Shown: one piece after another, positions 21,771-34,545 of the stretch
Layout of the letters: the number at the start of each line of letters is the position of its first letter
How positions within the stretch are numbered: the stretch's first letter is position 1
Source: Ampullaceana balthica
Lineage: Eukaryota; Mollusca; Gastropoda; Lymnaeidae
Length of the DNA stretch: 64,000 nucleotides
Direction: 5' to 3'
NCBI GenBank assembly: GCA_944989445.1
Contig: CALYLW010000016.1
Location: 565,476 to 629,475 of the forward strand
Notes under the pieces: model-generated
The model's input: only the letters and a program-made list of their open reading frames with translations
What the model was told of the DNA's origin: nothing
Databases searched by the model: none
Position numbers and translations under genes: made by a program

Positions 21771-23172
21771 GTGTAATAGGCTCTAGTTGGTAGACGAAGT
21801 AGTGATGTAATGGGCTCTAGTGGTAGTCGACGTAGTGATGTAATGGGCTCTAGTTGGTAGACGACGTTGTGATGTAATGGACTCTAGTTGGTAGACGACG
21901 TTGTGATGTAATGGGCTCTAGTTTGGTAGACGACGTAGTTATGTAATGGGGTCTAGTTGGTAGACGGCGTAGTGATGTAATGGGCTCTAGTTGGTAGACG
22001 ACGCAGTGATGTAATGGGCTCTAATTGGTAGACGACGTAGTGATGTAATGGGCTCTAGTTGGTAGACGATGTAGTGATGTAATGGGCTCTAGTTGGTAGA
22101 CGACGTTGTGATGTAATTGACTCTAGTTGGTAGACGACGTTGTGATGTAATGGACTCTAGTTGGTAGACGACGTAGTAATGTAATGGACTCTAGTTGGTA
22201 GACGACGTTGTGATGTAATGGGCTCTAGTTGGTAGACGACGTAGTGATATAATGGGCTCTAGTTGGTAGACGACGTAGTTATGTAATGGGCTCTAGTTGG
22301 TAGACGACGTAGTGATGTAATGGGCTCTAGTTGGTAGACGACGCAGTGATGTAATGGGCTCTAGTTGGTAGACAACGTAGTGATGTAATGGGCTCTAGTT
22401 GGTAGACGACGTTGTGATGTAATGGACTCTAGTTGGTAGACGACGTAGTAATGTAATGGACTCTAGTTGGTAGACGACGTTGTGATGTAATGGGCTCTAG
22501 TTGGTAGACGACGTAGTGATATAATGGGCTCTAGTTGGTAGACGACGTAGTTATGTAATGGGCTCTAGTTGGTAGACGACGTAGTGATGTAATGGGCTCT
22601 AGTTGGTAGACGACGCAGTGATGTAATGGGCTCTAGTTGGTAGACGGCGTAGTGATGTAATGGGCTCTAGTTGGTAGACGACGTTGTGATGTAATGGGCT
22701 CTAGTTGGTAGACGACGTTGTGATGTAATGGGCTCTAGTTGGTAGACGACGTAGTGATGCAATGGGCTCTAGTTGGTAGACGATGTAGTGATGTAATAGG
22801 CTCTAGTTGGTAGACGACGTTGTGATGTAATGGGCTCTAGTTGGTAGACGAAGTTGTGATGTAATGGGCTCTAGTTGGTGGACGACGTAGAGATGTAATG
22901 GGCTCTAGTTGGTAGACGACGTAGTGAGGTAATGGGCTCTAGTTGGTAGACGATGTAGTGATGTAATGGGCTCTAGTTGGTAGACAACGTAGTGATGTAA
23001 TGGGCTCTAGTTGGTAGACAACGTAGTGATGTAATGGGCTCTAGTTGGTAGACGACGTTGTGATGTAATGGGCTCTAGTTGGTAGACAACGTAGTGATGT
23101 AATGGACTCTAGTTGGTAGACGTCGTAGTGAGGTAATGGGCTCTAGTTGGTGGACGACGTAGAGCTGTAATG
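21771..23172. repeat. 34-bp minisatellite, about 41 units with 272-bp higher-order repeat
   Basis: Unit GATGTAATGGGCTCTAGTTG followed by GTAGACGACGTAGT. Variant markers (AGTAATG, AGTGATATAA, AGTTATG) recur with exactly 272-bp spacing (22173/22445, 22241/22513 and 22275/22547), so one block of eight units was duplicated as a whole. No coding frame persists because 34 is not a multiple of three. Confidence 0.95.
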
Positions 23173-23905
23173 AGACAGTCGAAGTATTCGTAGTTGAAAT
23201 TATTTGTGGAGAGATGGTGGTACGTTTAGTTTTACACGATTGTTTAAAGTTGAATAAAAGGACAGAAATATTAGGAATGTGTGGAATAGAAGAGGAGATG
23301 ACAGAGAAACGTAGACTTTTAGGGAGGGCATGGAGTATTTTATTAAAATAACTGAGACATGAAGCGACATAAAATTCTGTTCCGAGAAGAAGAACCGATA
23401 CGAAAGATATAATGTAAAGGTATGTGGAGAGCAAGGTAAGACATTGAAGTCCACTGTGTTGCCAAGATTTAAATCTTTTTAATTATTTTACCTGCGTCAC
23501 TACCATATTATATTTTGAAGTATTTCATTCCATATTTTTTTCTGTAATTGATTAAAAAGTGTAACCTTCAAGTCAAAATCGCCATACCGCTATGTCTCAA
23601 GCTTGAACCTTCCATCGGGTATTTATACTTTTTATGTACGATATAGAAGGAATCTCCAAACTCTTTATGTTTACTATACAGTGAGTCCAGAGAAGCCTTT
23701 AACCCACTCTTTCTGCAACTTGCTGTAGTAGGTTCTTCAGTATTGCGGTGACCATGCTGCGTGATGGTAACAGAAAGCTTTGGATTTGTGGCCTCGTTTT
23801 CTCTCCCCCCCCCACCTCCCCTTCACCAGTTCATTCTGGGATACGTGCTCAGACGTGGACACACGTGGACCAACCGTACAAGGGACATCTGCCTTTTTAG
23901 TTATG
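23173..23905. other. spacer between two minisatellites
   Basis: A minus-strand frame of about 119 codons overlaps the end of the 34-bp array. It has a hydrophobic start but no domain and runs into repeat DNA, so it is not called. Confidence 0.4.
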
Positions 23906-24933
23906 TGGGGGATATCATTACATATACATTGGGGGATATCATTACATATACATTGGGGGATATCATTACATATACATTGGGGGATATCATTACATATATA
24001 TTGGGGGATATCATTACACATACATTGGGGGATATCATTACATATACATTGGGAGATATCGTTACATATACATTGGGGGATATCGTTACATATACATTGG
24101 GGGATATCATTACATATACATTGGGGGATATCATTACATATACGTTGGGGGATATCATTACATATACATTGGGGATATCATTACATATACATTGGGGGAT
24201 GTCATTACATATACATTGGGGGATATCATTACATATACGTTGGGGATATCATGACATATACGTTGGGGGATATCATTACATATGCATTGGGGGATATCAT
24301 TACATATACATTGGGGATAACATTACATATACATTTGGGGATATCATTACATATACGTTGGGGGTATCATTACATATACATTGGGGGATAACATTACATA
24401 TACATTGGGGATATCATTACATATACATTGGGGGATATCATTACATATACATTGGGGGATATCATTACATATACATTGGGGGATATCATTACATATACAT
24501 TGGGGGATATCATTACATATACATTGGGGGATATCATTACATATACATTGGGGGGATATCATTACATATACATTGGGGAATATCATTACATATACATTGG
24601 GGGATATCATTACATATACATTGGGGATTTCATGACATATACATTGGGGGATATCATTACATATACATTGGGGGATATCATTACATATACATTGGGGAAT
24701 ATCATTACATATACATTGGGGGATATCATTACATATACATTGGGGGATATCATTACATATACATTGGGGGATATCATTACACACACATTGGGGGATATCA
24801 TTACACATACATTGGGGGATATCATTACATATACATTGGGGAATATCATTACACATACATTGGGGGATATCGTTACATATACATTGGGGGATATCATTAC
24901 ATATACATTGGGGGATATCATTACATATACATT
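23906..24933. repeat. 24-bp minisatellite, about 43 units
   Basis: Unit GGGGATATCATTACATATACATTG in 24-bp register with occasional one-base losses. Each unit contains the GATATC palindrome. Since 24 is a multiple of three, several frames on both strands remain open (GDIITYTL, GISLHIHW, GYHYIYIG; minus strand VYVMISPN and CICNDIPQ), up to 399 codons. They switch frame at single-base indels without constraint, so none is called a gene. Confidence 0.95.
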
Positions 24934-26093
24934 CTTCTTTTTAATTTTATCTCCTTCTGATCGATGTTTATTTGTCATGATTATTTATATTAGGTTTTTA
25001 TAGATTGGACTCTTATAAGTTTTTAAATTTCTCTCTCATTCTGTTTGTTCATTTTCTGTTGAAATGGAAATCATTTTGTGTAATTTTGTATTCCATTTCC
25101 TACATTATTAATATATTTATTATGTTAACGTTTCTAAAAAGATCGGGTTTCATTCAAGAATAAATACACTAGATATTTTCATCGACTCACTAAAACTGTT
25201 CGTCATTGAAAATGATTGACACCTCGGTGCGCATTCAATTTCTCTCAATAGCTTGAAACGATTATCTAAAATGATGTATTGAACTCTTTCTTGTTCGTCT
25301 CAAAGATCTGGCAACAAAATCCGACTGATATCATCGGTATTATAAATATTTATTGATCATCCAAAAAAACACATGATGGACATAGCGAACTATTGATACA
25401 ACTCCATTCACGTGTAGTTTTAGAATTATCTTCATTCTTTATTTGTCACCCACACCCGCAGTTCAGTATTTTTTAACCTCGTTTTAATTTATTTGTTTTA
25501 AAATTTAAAAACATTTTCTAGCTCTATGGAATCATTGGAAGAGGGTGAAATATTGATTACAAGATTAAGTCCCGCAGACAGCAGAGCAAACGAAATAAAA
25601 TCGTGTAAAAAACACCTAATTCGTGTATTTATAATGATTTTCTTCACGCATCAGTGCCTCTTTCATCTCCTTCGTATTTCAAGTTATTGTTTTCTCCACA
25701 ATACTACCGTGTGTGTGAGTGTACATCTCGCTTTTCATAACCTTCTTTTGGATTTGATTTGCTCTAGGTTTAGAGCAACATCATTGTTGGCCTCTGTTCA
25801 AGTCAAGGTTATTTTCTAAAAATAGTGTTGGGACTGTAATGCCTGCTTTCCTGGAATCGGACTTAAGAAGTTTTTATCAGTATTCGTGTTATGAGTGTCG
25901 ATAAAGTTATTGAGAACACATCTACTCATCCCATGTGTAAACTCTTTTCAACCATTTATTCTAGTTTCGTCGGCTGAGGTGATACAATATAGTGTGTCAA
26001 CACAATGCACTATCCACGACTTTAAAACGAAACAATAGTTTTCTTCATGTACCAGAGAAAACTTCAATTTTTTAAAAAAAAACTAACTTTTTT
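24934..26093. other. intergenic, nothing recognised
   Basis: AT-rich. No supported gene, RNA or element. Confidence 0.5.
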
Positions 26094-26282
26094 CGAGGTC
26101 GTAGGGGGTTCTAATGTTTCCATTAGAACTTTCTATACCTTGGCGGCGCCCATCCCTCTCCAGGTCATGCGGAGGACTTTCTTAGCGATAGTCATTCATC
26201 AACATTTTTATAGTGGCTTTAACGTGGGCTCGATCCCACGCCCCTCAGCTTGTGAGGCGAGCGCACTATTGACTTCGCAATA
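26094..26282 (-). mobile_element. tRNA-Val-like SINE (type A), copy 2
   Basis: Closely matches copy 1 at 16934-17150: shared GGCGGCGCCCATCCCTCTCC, GGAGGACTTTCTTAGCG and GGGCTCGATCCCACGCCCCT. Its minus-strand head keeps TTGCGAAGTCAATAGTGCGC, which looks like a degenerate A box. Confidence 0.78.
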
Positions 26283-26544
26283 CAGTCGCCAAATTAGTCA
26301 CTAACGAAGCCTAAATGATTCTGAACGTTCAATTTAACTTTAATGTTTTTAAATTTCATTCTTAGACATCAAATAGTATTGATATTACACATCTTTCAGT
26401 CCAACCCCTGATATTTTATTTCTGTCGGTCTAAATTTCTATTTACAAATGTCTGTCTAAACTTCGGAAGTTTTTCGTTTAACTCTTGATATTATAAATCT
26501 CTCGGGTTAAATTCTTATATGCTACTGTTAATGGATCTTACTGG

Positions 26545-26712
26545 AGTAATGTTCCCTCTAAGGTTCGTCGGACCGTGAGCAAAGTGGAAAAACTCGTGTG
26601 CAAAGTTGCACAGCATCCATCTGTTGTGCAATATTTTACTAAATTTGCTGCGGGGTACTTTTAATCTGCTGCGCGGCATTGATCAGATATCTTAAAGGGA
26701 ACAATGCTCCAG
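26545..26712. mobile_element. possible MITE with TGTTCCCT ends
   Basis: AATGTTCCCTCTAAG on the left faces CTTAAAGGGAACAATG on the right, roughly 165 bp apart, with GC-richer DNA between. No convincing target duplication was found, so the boundaries are approximate. Confidence 0.45.
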
Positions 26713-27008
26713 ATGTATAACAACACCTGTGATTCACAACTGCATGTCAATATAACCTAGATGCCAAATGTCACACATGGCTCTTACATTAAGTTAACGA
26801 ACACCAATACTATATCGGCTCATGAAAGCAAACCTCGTAACCCCCTTCACATACCCTCTCCCGACATCGGGTGAATTCATGTGTTAATAATAAATAAGAT
26901 AATCCCATTACTGAACCCTTAAGGTTTAATTTGAAAGCAGGTCTCACATATTAGCTGGTCGGAGCATATCTGCTCATGTCGAGGGGGGCAGCGGTTATCT
27001 GTTAGGCG

Positions 27009-27272
27009 TAAGAGCTGGGCGATAGCCCTAAAAATACTTATGAGTTGGACTATAGCCCTAAAGCTATTTAACTGCTGGATTATTGCCCTAAAGGTACACG
27101 ATTATTGTCCTAAAGTTATTTAGGAGCTGAGATATAGCCCTAGACTACGTACGAGCTGTCCTACTTCCATAAATGTATTTAAGAGCTGCACTATTTCCCT
27201 AAAGGTATTTAAGAGCTGGACTAATGCCCTAAAAGTAATTTAGAGCTGGGCGATAGCGCTAAAGGTAATTAA
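27009..27272. repeat. diverged 30-bp minisatellite, about 8-9 units
   Basis: Core GAGCTGGACTATAGCCCTAA followed by AGGTATTTAA. Units differ at many positions, making this visibly older than the other arrays in the window. Confidence 0.8.
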
Positions 27273-27839
27273 AACCCCTAGAGGTGTTAACATTTCCATG
27301 TGTTTCAGATAATATAATTTTTTTTCTTAAATCCCTCTCTCATTATATGATTTATTTCATCCTACCAATTAATGTGCGAGACTTAAACTCATATTCATTC
27401 TCAAATCCAACTCCTGCAACATGACGTCATAGACAGCCGCGTTGCATCGATTCTCTCCCTTTTCAACGCAATTGATCTTCTCTGACACGAATAACAAGTT
27501 GAATGTCAGCGGAATACAATGGTAGACCGTAGGGCCCGTGTTGAGTCCATACCGACCGCATGTACCTGCGACACGGTGCAGGAGTATTTGTGATTGTTGA
27601 TGGCTGTTGGATGAGAACTAGCGGTGGACTTCGTTAGACCAACGGTAAGAAACATTACTATGATAGCTCTACGTAATTTCTTCTTGCCTTAACTCTCTAA
27701 GCTCCGTGCAATTTTTAGCAAAGATTGCGGGTCTTCGACCTATATTTATGTACTGTTTAGTGTCAGCATTCGATTGGATACCGTCAACACTAATGACTGA
27801 TTACTGCAGGCTTCTTCATCTCGTTAAGTCACTCACTTG

Positions 27840-27992
27840 TCAACGCAAAGCCACAATATAAATGATACGCTAAGAAAATCCTACGCTGACCCCTGGAAGG
27901 GAATTGGGATACCCACCAGGTATAAACAAGCCCCAAGTAAGCTCTAACGGAAACATTAGTGATCCCTTACGACCATCGGTCATGGGACTTAC
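27840..27992 (+). mobile_element. diverged type A SINE body
   Basis: Read on the plus strand, it aligns with the type A SINE: GCAAAGCCACAATATAAATG, GCTAAGAAAATCCT, CCAGGTATA and GATCCCTTACGACC correspond in order to the body of the copies at 16.9 and 26.1 kb. The tRNA-like head is no longer recognisable. Confidence 0.6.
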
Positions 27993-28823
27993 TTTTTTTT
28001 ATACCTACCTATAGGGTTGTTTGTGGGCATTTGGTTAGTCAATAAAACATTTAAAAACCACAAAAGTTTTATGTGCCCAGTTGATCGGTATAATCTTCGG
28101 TTGAACTTGATGGCTCAAGTACAGTTCCGCACGATTTTACATCCCTTGATTTATTGTAGTTTTAAACAGTCCTCAACATGAGCTGTTTTAATAAAATTCG
28201 TTTTACAGAAAAGCTTTCTTGAATCATAAGTATATAGTATATACCATCGCATCTTTAAACGTTCTTCTAGTCATGTATGCACCTCACCAGCCTTATCGTT
28301 TTCTGCCAGCAATCGTGTGATATATATAGAACTGTCATCATGTTTAAGTAGAGAGCTGAAGCTGAACACAGAAAGTCATCTTCTACGACGGTCATGTTAA
28401 GAAAAAAAGAAAAGAAAATTAATACAAACTGAATTGCTTTTTGATAAAATTCGCTTGGAATTGTGCGTTTTAAATTTTAATTGAAAAATAAGCACACAAT
28501 TATGATTTTATAATCATTGTTTACAAAAATTGACTTCATAGGATTTGAGCTCATAAACAAAGACTGAACCATTCAGTCATTACATTAGATTTAACTTTAG
28601 AAATCATTGGTTAAAATACAGAGTTGTAGAGAAAATCAGCTTTCTGAAGTTAAACGTTGTCTAATCGCTTAATGATTCAGTCTTTAATTTATAGTTTCAA
28701 TTCTTGTGAATTCTAAAAATAAAATTTTTAATTTTTAAAAATAGTTTATACATGTCTTTTATTATCCAGTGAGCTTTGAGAGATGCGTAAGCAAAAATAG
28801 TTTTGCCTAAGTACCTCACTTCA

Positions 28824-29105
28824 GTTATTTTCAAACTTTTTAGTATGGCGGACCGTCGGACCGGCAGGAATTTTTCCATCGCACCAGGGACCGGTGCACT
28901 ATTTTCCCTGTACTGACGTGGTAGCGACATGTAATTTATTTTATTTTATTTGTTTCATTTTATATGCTTATTGCAAAGAAAAATTGACATATCTTATATT
29001 GTTAGTACTAATGGTTGCAAATGAGGAATTATAATAATATTTTTTTGTCCTTTCTTGATAACTCCACGTACCGGCACCGGTCCACGGACTACTACATCGA
29101 GTAGT
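28824..29105. mobile_element. decayed relative of the 185-bp hAT-type MITE
   Basis: TTTTTAGTATGGCGGACCG, GGAATTTTTCCATCGCACCA and GGGACCGGTGCACTATTTTC at 28838-28912 are the reverse complement of the element at 14686-14870. The other end carries CCGGCACCGGTCCACGGACT near 29070. About 100 bp of extra AT-rich sequence lies between. The termini are mutated and no target duplication is clear. Confidence 0.65.
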
Positions 29106-31280
29106 ACACCTGTGCTTATTAAAGGTGTTCACAAAATAAATCACATTTTAATGAAAGATTATTAAACTGGCGTTTTCAGTTGTTGCTGCAATTATCGACT
29201 TTGCAATTCTGAGTTTCACATGACTGCGATAATTGGGTCTCAGAATGATTGGATTTACAATAGTGCAATACAACTTCCAACAATCATCTATCCATGTCAA
29301 CCATTGTAAGCTGTGAGGCTGAAAATATTGTACCTATTGGTATTCAAGAACTCAAATTGTTTCCCTTTTTTAAATTTTTGATTATGTTAACAGCGGGAAG
29401 CCAATGTTTACATTTTGTCCTATGTGTGGTGTAGGAGTGGGGGAGGGTAAATTGTTTTGCGGCTGGAGGTGCTCAGCACTGACCGCTTATAAAGGCCGGC
29501 CTATCACGTTACAGTTTTTAATTGAATATACACATTCGCCAACTGTTACACATACATATTGAATAAGCCTCTTCTCTGAAAACGTGAACAAACGTTACAC
29601 ATAAATCGAATTTATCAATGGCGTTAAGCCATAAGCCATTAAAATGAACATTGAAACTTCTTAATTATTCTTTCGTAGGCCTTGGTTAGCTTTGAACACA
29701 GAGCTATATAAATACTTTAAGCACCATTGGATCACGTGACTTATTTAGCCTGTTCCGTGTATTTAGTTCACTTCATTTTGATATTTATATCTTCTTACAC
29801 TTTAGTTATAGAAGTTACAAGTGCTTCTCTAGCCATAACTTTTGTAGTTTAACATAATCTTTGTCGTTGCCCCTAATTTCATTCGCCCTTACTGCTCTTA
29901 AACATAACTTTCTCTTATGTTGCGGACTATTCTTCAAAACAGAGGATTACTGAGTCATACGCTTATCCATAGTTTTGTCTATTCTTGCACTTTTAAAAAT
30001 GTTATCAATGTTGTTAGGGTGTTAGTGTTTTCAGGCTCAGCCATACCGTTTCCACTGTTTAATAACGTCATCAATGTTCACATACGATTGTTTATCTTGA
30101 AAATGTCAGTGCAGAGTGAGTGTTATATGTGTTATTCCAAAGAAAAGTTTGGCATGGGGAGAAATTTGCCAACATCGAATATTTATAACGATTTTTTTTT
30201 AAAATGTCTAATTTTGTCACCCGTTTTTTATGACATACATGAACGCAATAATTAAGTTAACTTAAGCCAAAGATAATGTTTGCGTTTCCTGATTTTCAAC
30301 TCTAAAACAAAAAGGAGTTCCCCCATCTGTGTCGCAGAGTCGTCTTACAATGAACTCAACTTTGTATCAACTTGTTAGTTTATATTTCAACACAAAAACG
30401 AGGCTAGGAGGAAAACAGCCTCTCTGGGGTCATTGCTGGCTATTAGTTGGAATATATCTGCCGCGAAGTCATTTAGACGCTGTACATTACCCACCACCTG
30501 TTAAATGTTTTAAAATCAAAACGTTGGTTAATTTCTTGATTCGCGTCGCTCGATGGCTACCAACTGCCCTGTTGGTTTCTACAGCAGTCACATTAATGAT
30601 CTCAAGGGTGATAATTTAAGGGCGGCAAGTTTGTCGACTTAATTTGTTGCTTAAAATGTGTGCAACATGTGTACTTAATCCGTGTCACCGTGACCTTTAA
30701 ACTTGAGTTACCAGGAGTACATGTTTTATGGTCGTTTGACGCCATTGAGGAATCAATTTCAAGAAGAACTCAATTATACACTTGTGAAACATATATAATA
30801 GTCATATGCCACCAAAAATAGAGTAGGCGTCTTTAATTGACCCGTCATGTTTTTTTTAAGAAGCACAGATAGTTGCTACCATTTTTTTGGGGTGGGGGGG
30901 AGGGAGAGGTGTAGTGAAGGGGTTTCACATCGAGAATTGTGTTCCTTTTGTTATACTTATAATTATCTTATCTATTACAGACGCTCTTTCTATATAGACT
31001 ATTTTTATTATTTACTTTTTCATATTTTGGACTTGTAGTGGTGATTTCTATTTGACTGTCTACAGCTGGGCATAATTTAAAGCCGCAGCATATATACTTT
31101 GATACGTTTCTATAGGCTTTAGGGATCATGTATTTCAAATTGTCAAGAGTTAGGGAGGTGTTAGTTTAACATCACCGAGTGTGTATGTGTTGGGGAGGGG
31201 GGGGAGGGTAACCTTTCTTAATAAGTGGTCAGGTTTGGAAAATAGATTTAATAAATGTATAAGGACTGATGTCAAGTACT
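29106..31280. other. intergenic, no supported gene
   Basis: A plus-strand frame at 29917-30255 has no recognised domain. G-rich tracts occur at 30890-30905 and 31192-31207. Nothing else is supported. Confidence 0.45.
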
Positions 31281-32761
31281 TGTTGACCACACTATGGGGT
31301 CCACTATTGTTGATCAAACTATGGGGTCCACTATTGTTGGTCACACTATGGGGTCCACTATTGTTGGTCACACTGTGGGGTCCACTATTGTTGGCCACAC
31401 TGTGGGGTCCACTATTTTTGGCCACACTGTGGGGTCCACTATTGTTGGTCACACTGTGGGGTCCACTATTGTTGGCCACACTGTGGGGTCCACTATTGTT
31501 GGTCACACTGTGGGGTCCACTATTGTTGGTCACACTGTGGGGTCCACTATTGTTGGTCACACTGTGGGGTCCACTTTTGTTGGTCACACTGTGGGGTCCA
31601 CTAATGTTGGTCACACTATGGGGTCCACTATTGTTGGTCACACTATGGGGTCCACTATTGTTGGTCACACTGTGGGGTCCACTATTGTTGGTCACACTGT
31701 GGGGTCCACTATTTTTGGTCACACTACAGGGTCCACTATTGTTGGTCACACTATGGGGTCCACTATTGTTGGTCACACTATGAGGTCCACTATTGTTGGT
31801 CACACTGTGGGGTCCACTATTGTTGGTCACACTGTGGGGTCCACTATTGTTGGCCACACTGTGGGGTCCACTATTGTTGGTCACACTGTGGGGTCCACTA
31901 TTGTTGGTCACACTGTGGGGTCCACTATTGTTGGTCACACTGTGGGGTCCACTATTGTTGGCCACACTGTGGGGTCCACTATTGTTGGTCACACTGTGGG
32001 GTCCACTATTGTTGGTCACACTGTGGGGTCCACTTTTGTTGGTCACACTGTGGGGTCCACTAATGTTGGTCACACTATGGGGTCCACTATTTTTGGTCAC
32101 ACTATGGGGTCCACTAATGTTGGTCACACTATGGGGTCCACTATTGTTGGTCACACTGTGGGGTCCACTATTGTTGGTCACACTGTGGGGTCCACTATTT
32201 TTGGTCACACTACGGGGTCCACTATTGTTGGTCACACTATGGGGTCCACTATTGTTGGTCACACTATGGGGTCCACTATTGTTGGTCACACTATGGGGTC
32301 CACTATTGTTGGTCACACTGTGGGGTCCACTATTGTTGGTCACACTGTTGGGTCCACTATTGTTGGTCACACTGTGGGGTCCACTATTGTTGGTCACACT
32401 GTGGGGTCCACTTTTGTTGGTCACACTGTGGGGTCCACTAATGTTGGTCACACTATGGGGTCCACTATTGTTGGTCACACTATGGGGTCCACTATTGTTG
32501 GTCACACTGTGGGGTCCACTATTTTTGGTCACACTACAGGGTCCACTATCGTTGGTCACACTATGGGGTCCACTATTGTTGGTCACACTATGGGGTCCAC
32601 TATTGTTGGTCACACTAAGGGGTCCACTATTGTTGATCACACTGTGGGGTCCACTATTGTTTGTCACACTATGGGGTCCACTATTGTTGGTCACACTGTG
32701 GGGTCCACTATTGTTGGTCACACTGTAGGGTCCACTATTGTTTGCCACACTATGGGGTCCA
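31281..32761. repeat. 27-bp minisatellite, about 55 units, with block duplications
   Basis: Unit GGGGTCCACTATTGTTGGTC followed by ACACTGT. A marker unit with CCACTTTTGTTGG recurs at 31571, 32030 and 32408, spaced 459 and 378 bp (17 and 14 units), each time followed by the CACTAATG variant. Whole blocks have therefore been copied. With a 27-bp unit the minus strand stays open for 532 codons (SVTNNSGPH repeats) and the plus strand for 494 (GSTIVGHTV) and 311 (WGPLLLVTL). No signal, domain or intron context supports expression. Confidence 0.95.
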
Positions 32762-32834
32762 TTAGCGTGTCCAACTGATCCCCGAACATTTTTGTATTCA
32801 CCGTTTTGTTTTCTGATGGCTGTTGTTAAAATCT

Positions 32835-34545
32835 TTCATGTGGACTGTGATTATTGGTATCTGATAAGTTTTAGTTTATGTGGACTGTGATTTTTGGTAT
32901 CTGATAAGTTTTAGTTTATGTGGACTGTGATTTTTGGTAACTGATAAGTTTTAGTTTATGTGGGCTGTGATTATTGGTAACTGATACGTTTTAATTTATG
33001 TGGACCCTGATTATTGGTAACTGATAAGTTTTAGTTTATGTGGACTGTGATTTTTGGTAACTGATAAGTTTTAGTTTATGTGGGCTGTGATTTTTGGTAA
33101 CTGACAAGTTGAAGTTTATGTGGGCTGTGATTATTGGTAACTGATAAGTTTTAGTTTATGTGGGCTGTGATTATTGGTAACTGATACGTTTTAATTTATG
33201 TGGACCCTGATTATTGGTAACTGATAAGTTTTAGTTTATGTGGGCTGTCATTATTGGTATCCGATAAGTTGCAGTTTATGTGGACTGTGATTATTGTTAA
33301 CTGATAAGTTTTAGTTTATGTGGGCTGTGATTATTGGTAACTGAGAAGTTTTAGATTATGTTGGCTGTGATTATTGGTAACTGATAAGTTTTAGTTTATG
33401 TGGGCTGTGATTATTGGTGACTGATAAGTTTTATTTTATGTGGACTGTGATTATTGGTAACTGATAAGTTTTAGTTTATGTGGACTGTGATTATTGGTAA
33501 CTGATAAGTTTTAGTTTATGTGGGCTGTGATTATTGGTAACTAATAAGTTTTAGTTCATGTGGACTGTGATTATTGGTAATTGATACGTTTTAGTTTATG
33601 TGGACTGTGATTATTGGTAATTGATAAGTTTTAGTTCATGTGGGCTATGATTATTGGTAACTGATAAGTTTTAGTTCATGTGGGCTGTGATTATTGGTAA
33701 CTGATAAGTTTTAGTTCATGTGGGCTGTGATTATTGGTAACTGATAAGTTTTAGTTCATGTGGGCTGTGATTATTGGTAACTGATAAGTTTTAGTTCATG
33801 TGGGCTGTGATTATTGGTAACTGATAAGTTTTAGTTCATGTGGGCTGTGATTATTGGTAACTGATAAGTTTTAGTTCATGTGGGCTGTGATTATTGGTGA
33901 CTGAAAAGTTTTAGTTTATGTGGACTGTGATTATTGGTAACTGATAAGTTTTAGTTTATGTGGGCTGTGATTATTTGTGACTGATAAGTTTTAGTTTATG
34001 TGGACTGTGATTATTGGTAACTGATAAGTTTTAGTTTATGTCGACTGTGATTATTGGTAACTGATAAGTTTTAGTTTATGTCGACTGTGATTATTGGTAA
34101 TTGATAAGTTTTAGTTTATGTGGGCTGTGATTATTGGTAACTGATAAGTTTTAGTTCATGTGGGCTGTGATTATTGGTGACTGAAAAGTTTTAGTTTATG
34201 TGGACTGTGATTATTGGTAACTGATAAGTTTTAGTTTATGTGGGCTGTGATTATTTGTGACTGATAAGTTTTAGTTTATGTGGACTGTGATTATTGGTAA
34301 CTGATAAGTTTTAGTTTATGTCGACTGTGATTATTGGTAACTGATAAGTTTTAGTTTATGTCGACTGTGATTATTGGTAATTGATAAGTTTTAGTTTATG
34401 TGGACTGTGATTAATGGTAACTGATAAGTTTTAGTTTATGTGGACTGTGATTATTGGTGACTGATAAGTTTTAGTTTATGTGGACTGTGATTATTGGTAA
34501 CCGATATGCTTTTGTTTCTGCAATATGTGATTTTTGGTAACTGAT
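32835..34545. repeat. 40-bp minisatellite, about 43 units, with 280-bp higher-order repeat
   Basis: Unit CTGATAAGTTTTAGTTTATG followed by TGGACTGTGATTATTGGTAA. The rare variant CTGAAAAGTT recurs at 33901 and 34181, and flanking variants (TTATTTGTGA, TCGACTG) recur with it, giving a seven-unit 280-bp duplicated block. Units with TTCATG cluster at 33550-33890, showing local homogenisation. The array begins only about 75 bp after the 27-bp array ends. Confidence 0.95.

Noticed and set aside
23761..25003. 399-codon GDIITYTL/GYHYIYIG frame and its overlapping frames
   Set aside because: A 24-bp tandem repeat; frames switch at one-base indels and are open on both strands.
31150..32748. 532-codon minus-strand frame of SVTNNSGPH repeats (and plus-strand frames of 494 and 311 codons)
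   Set aside because: Entirely explained by a 27-bp minisatellite with no stop in most frames. No signal peptide, domain, promoter or splice context.
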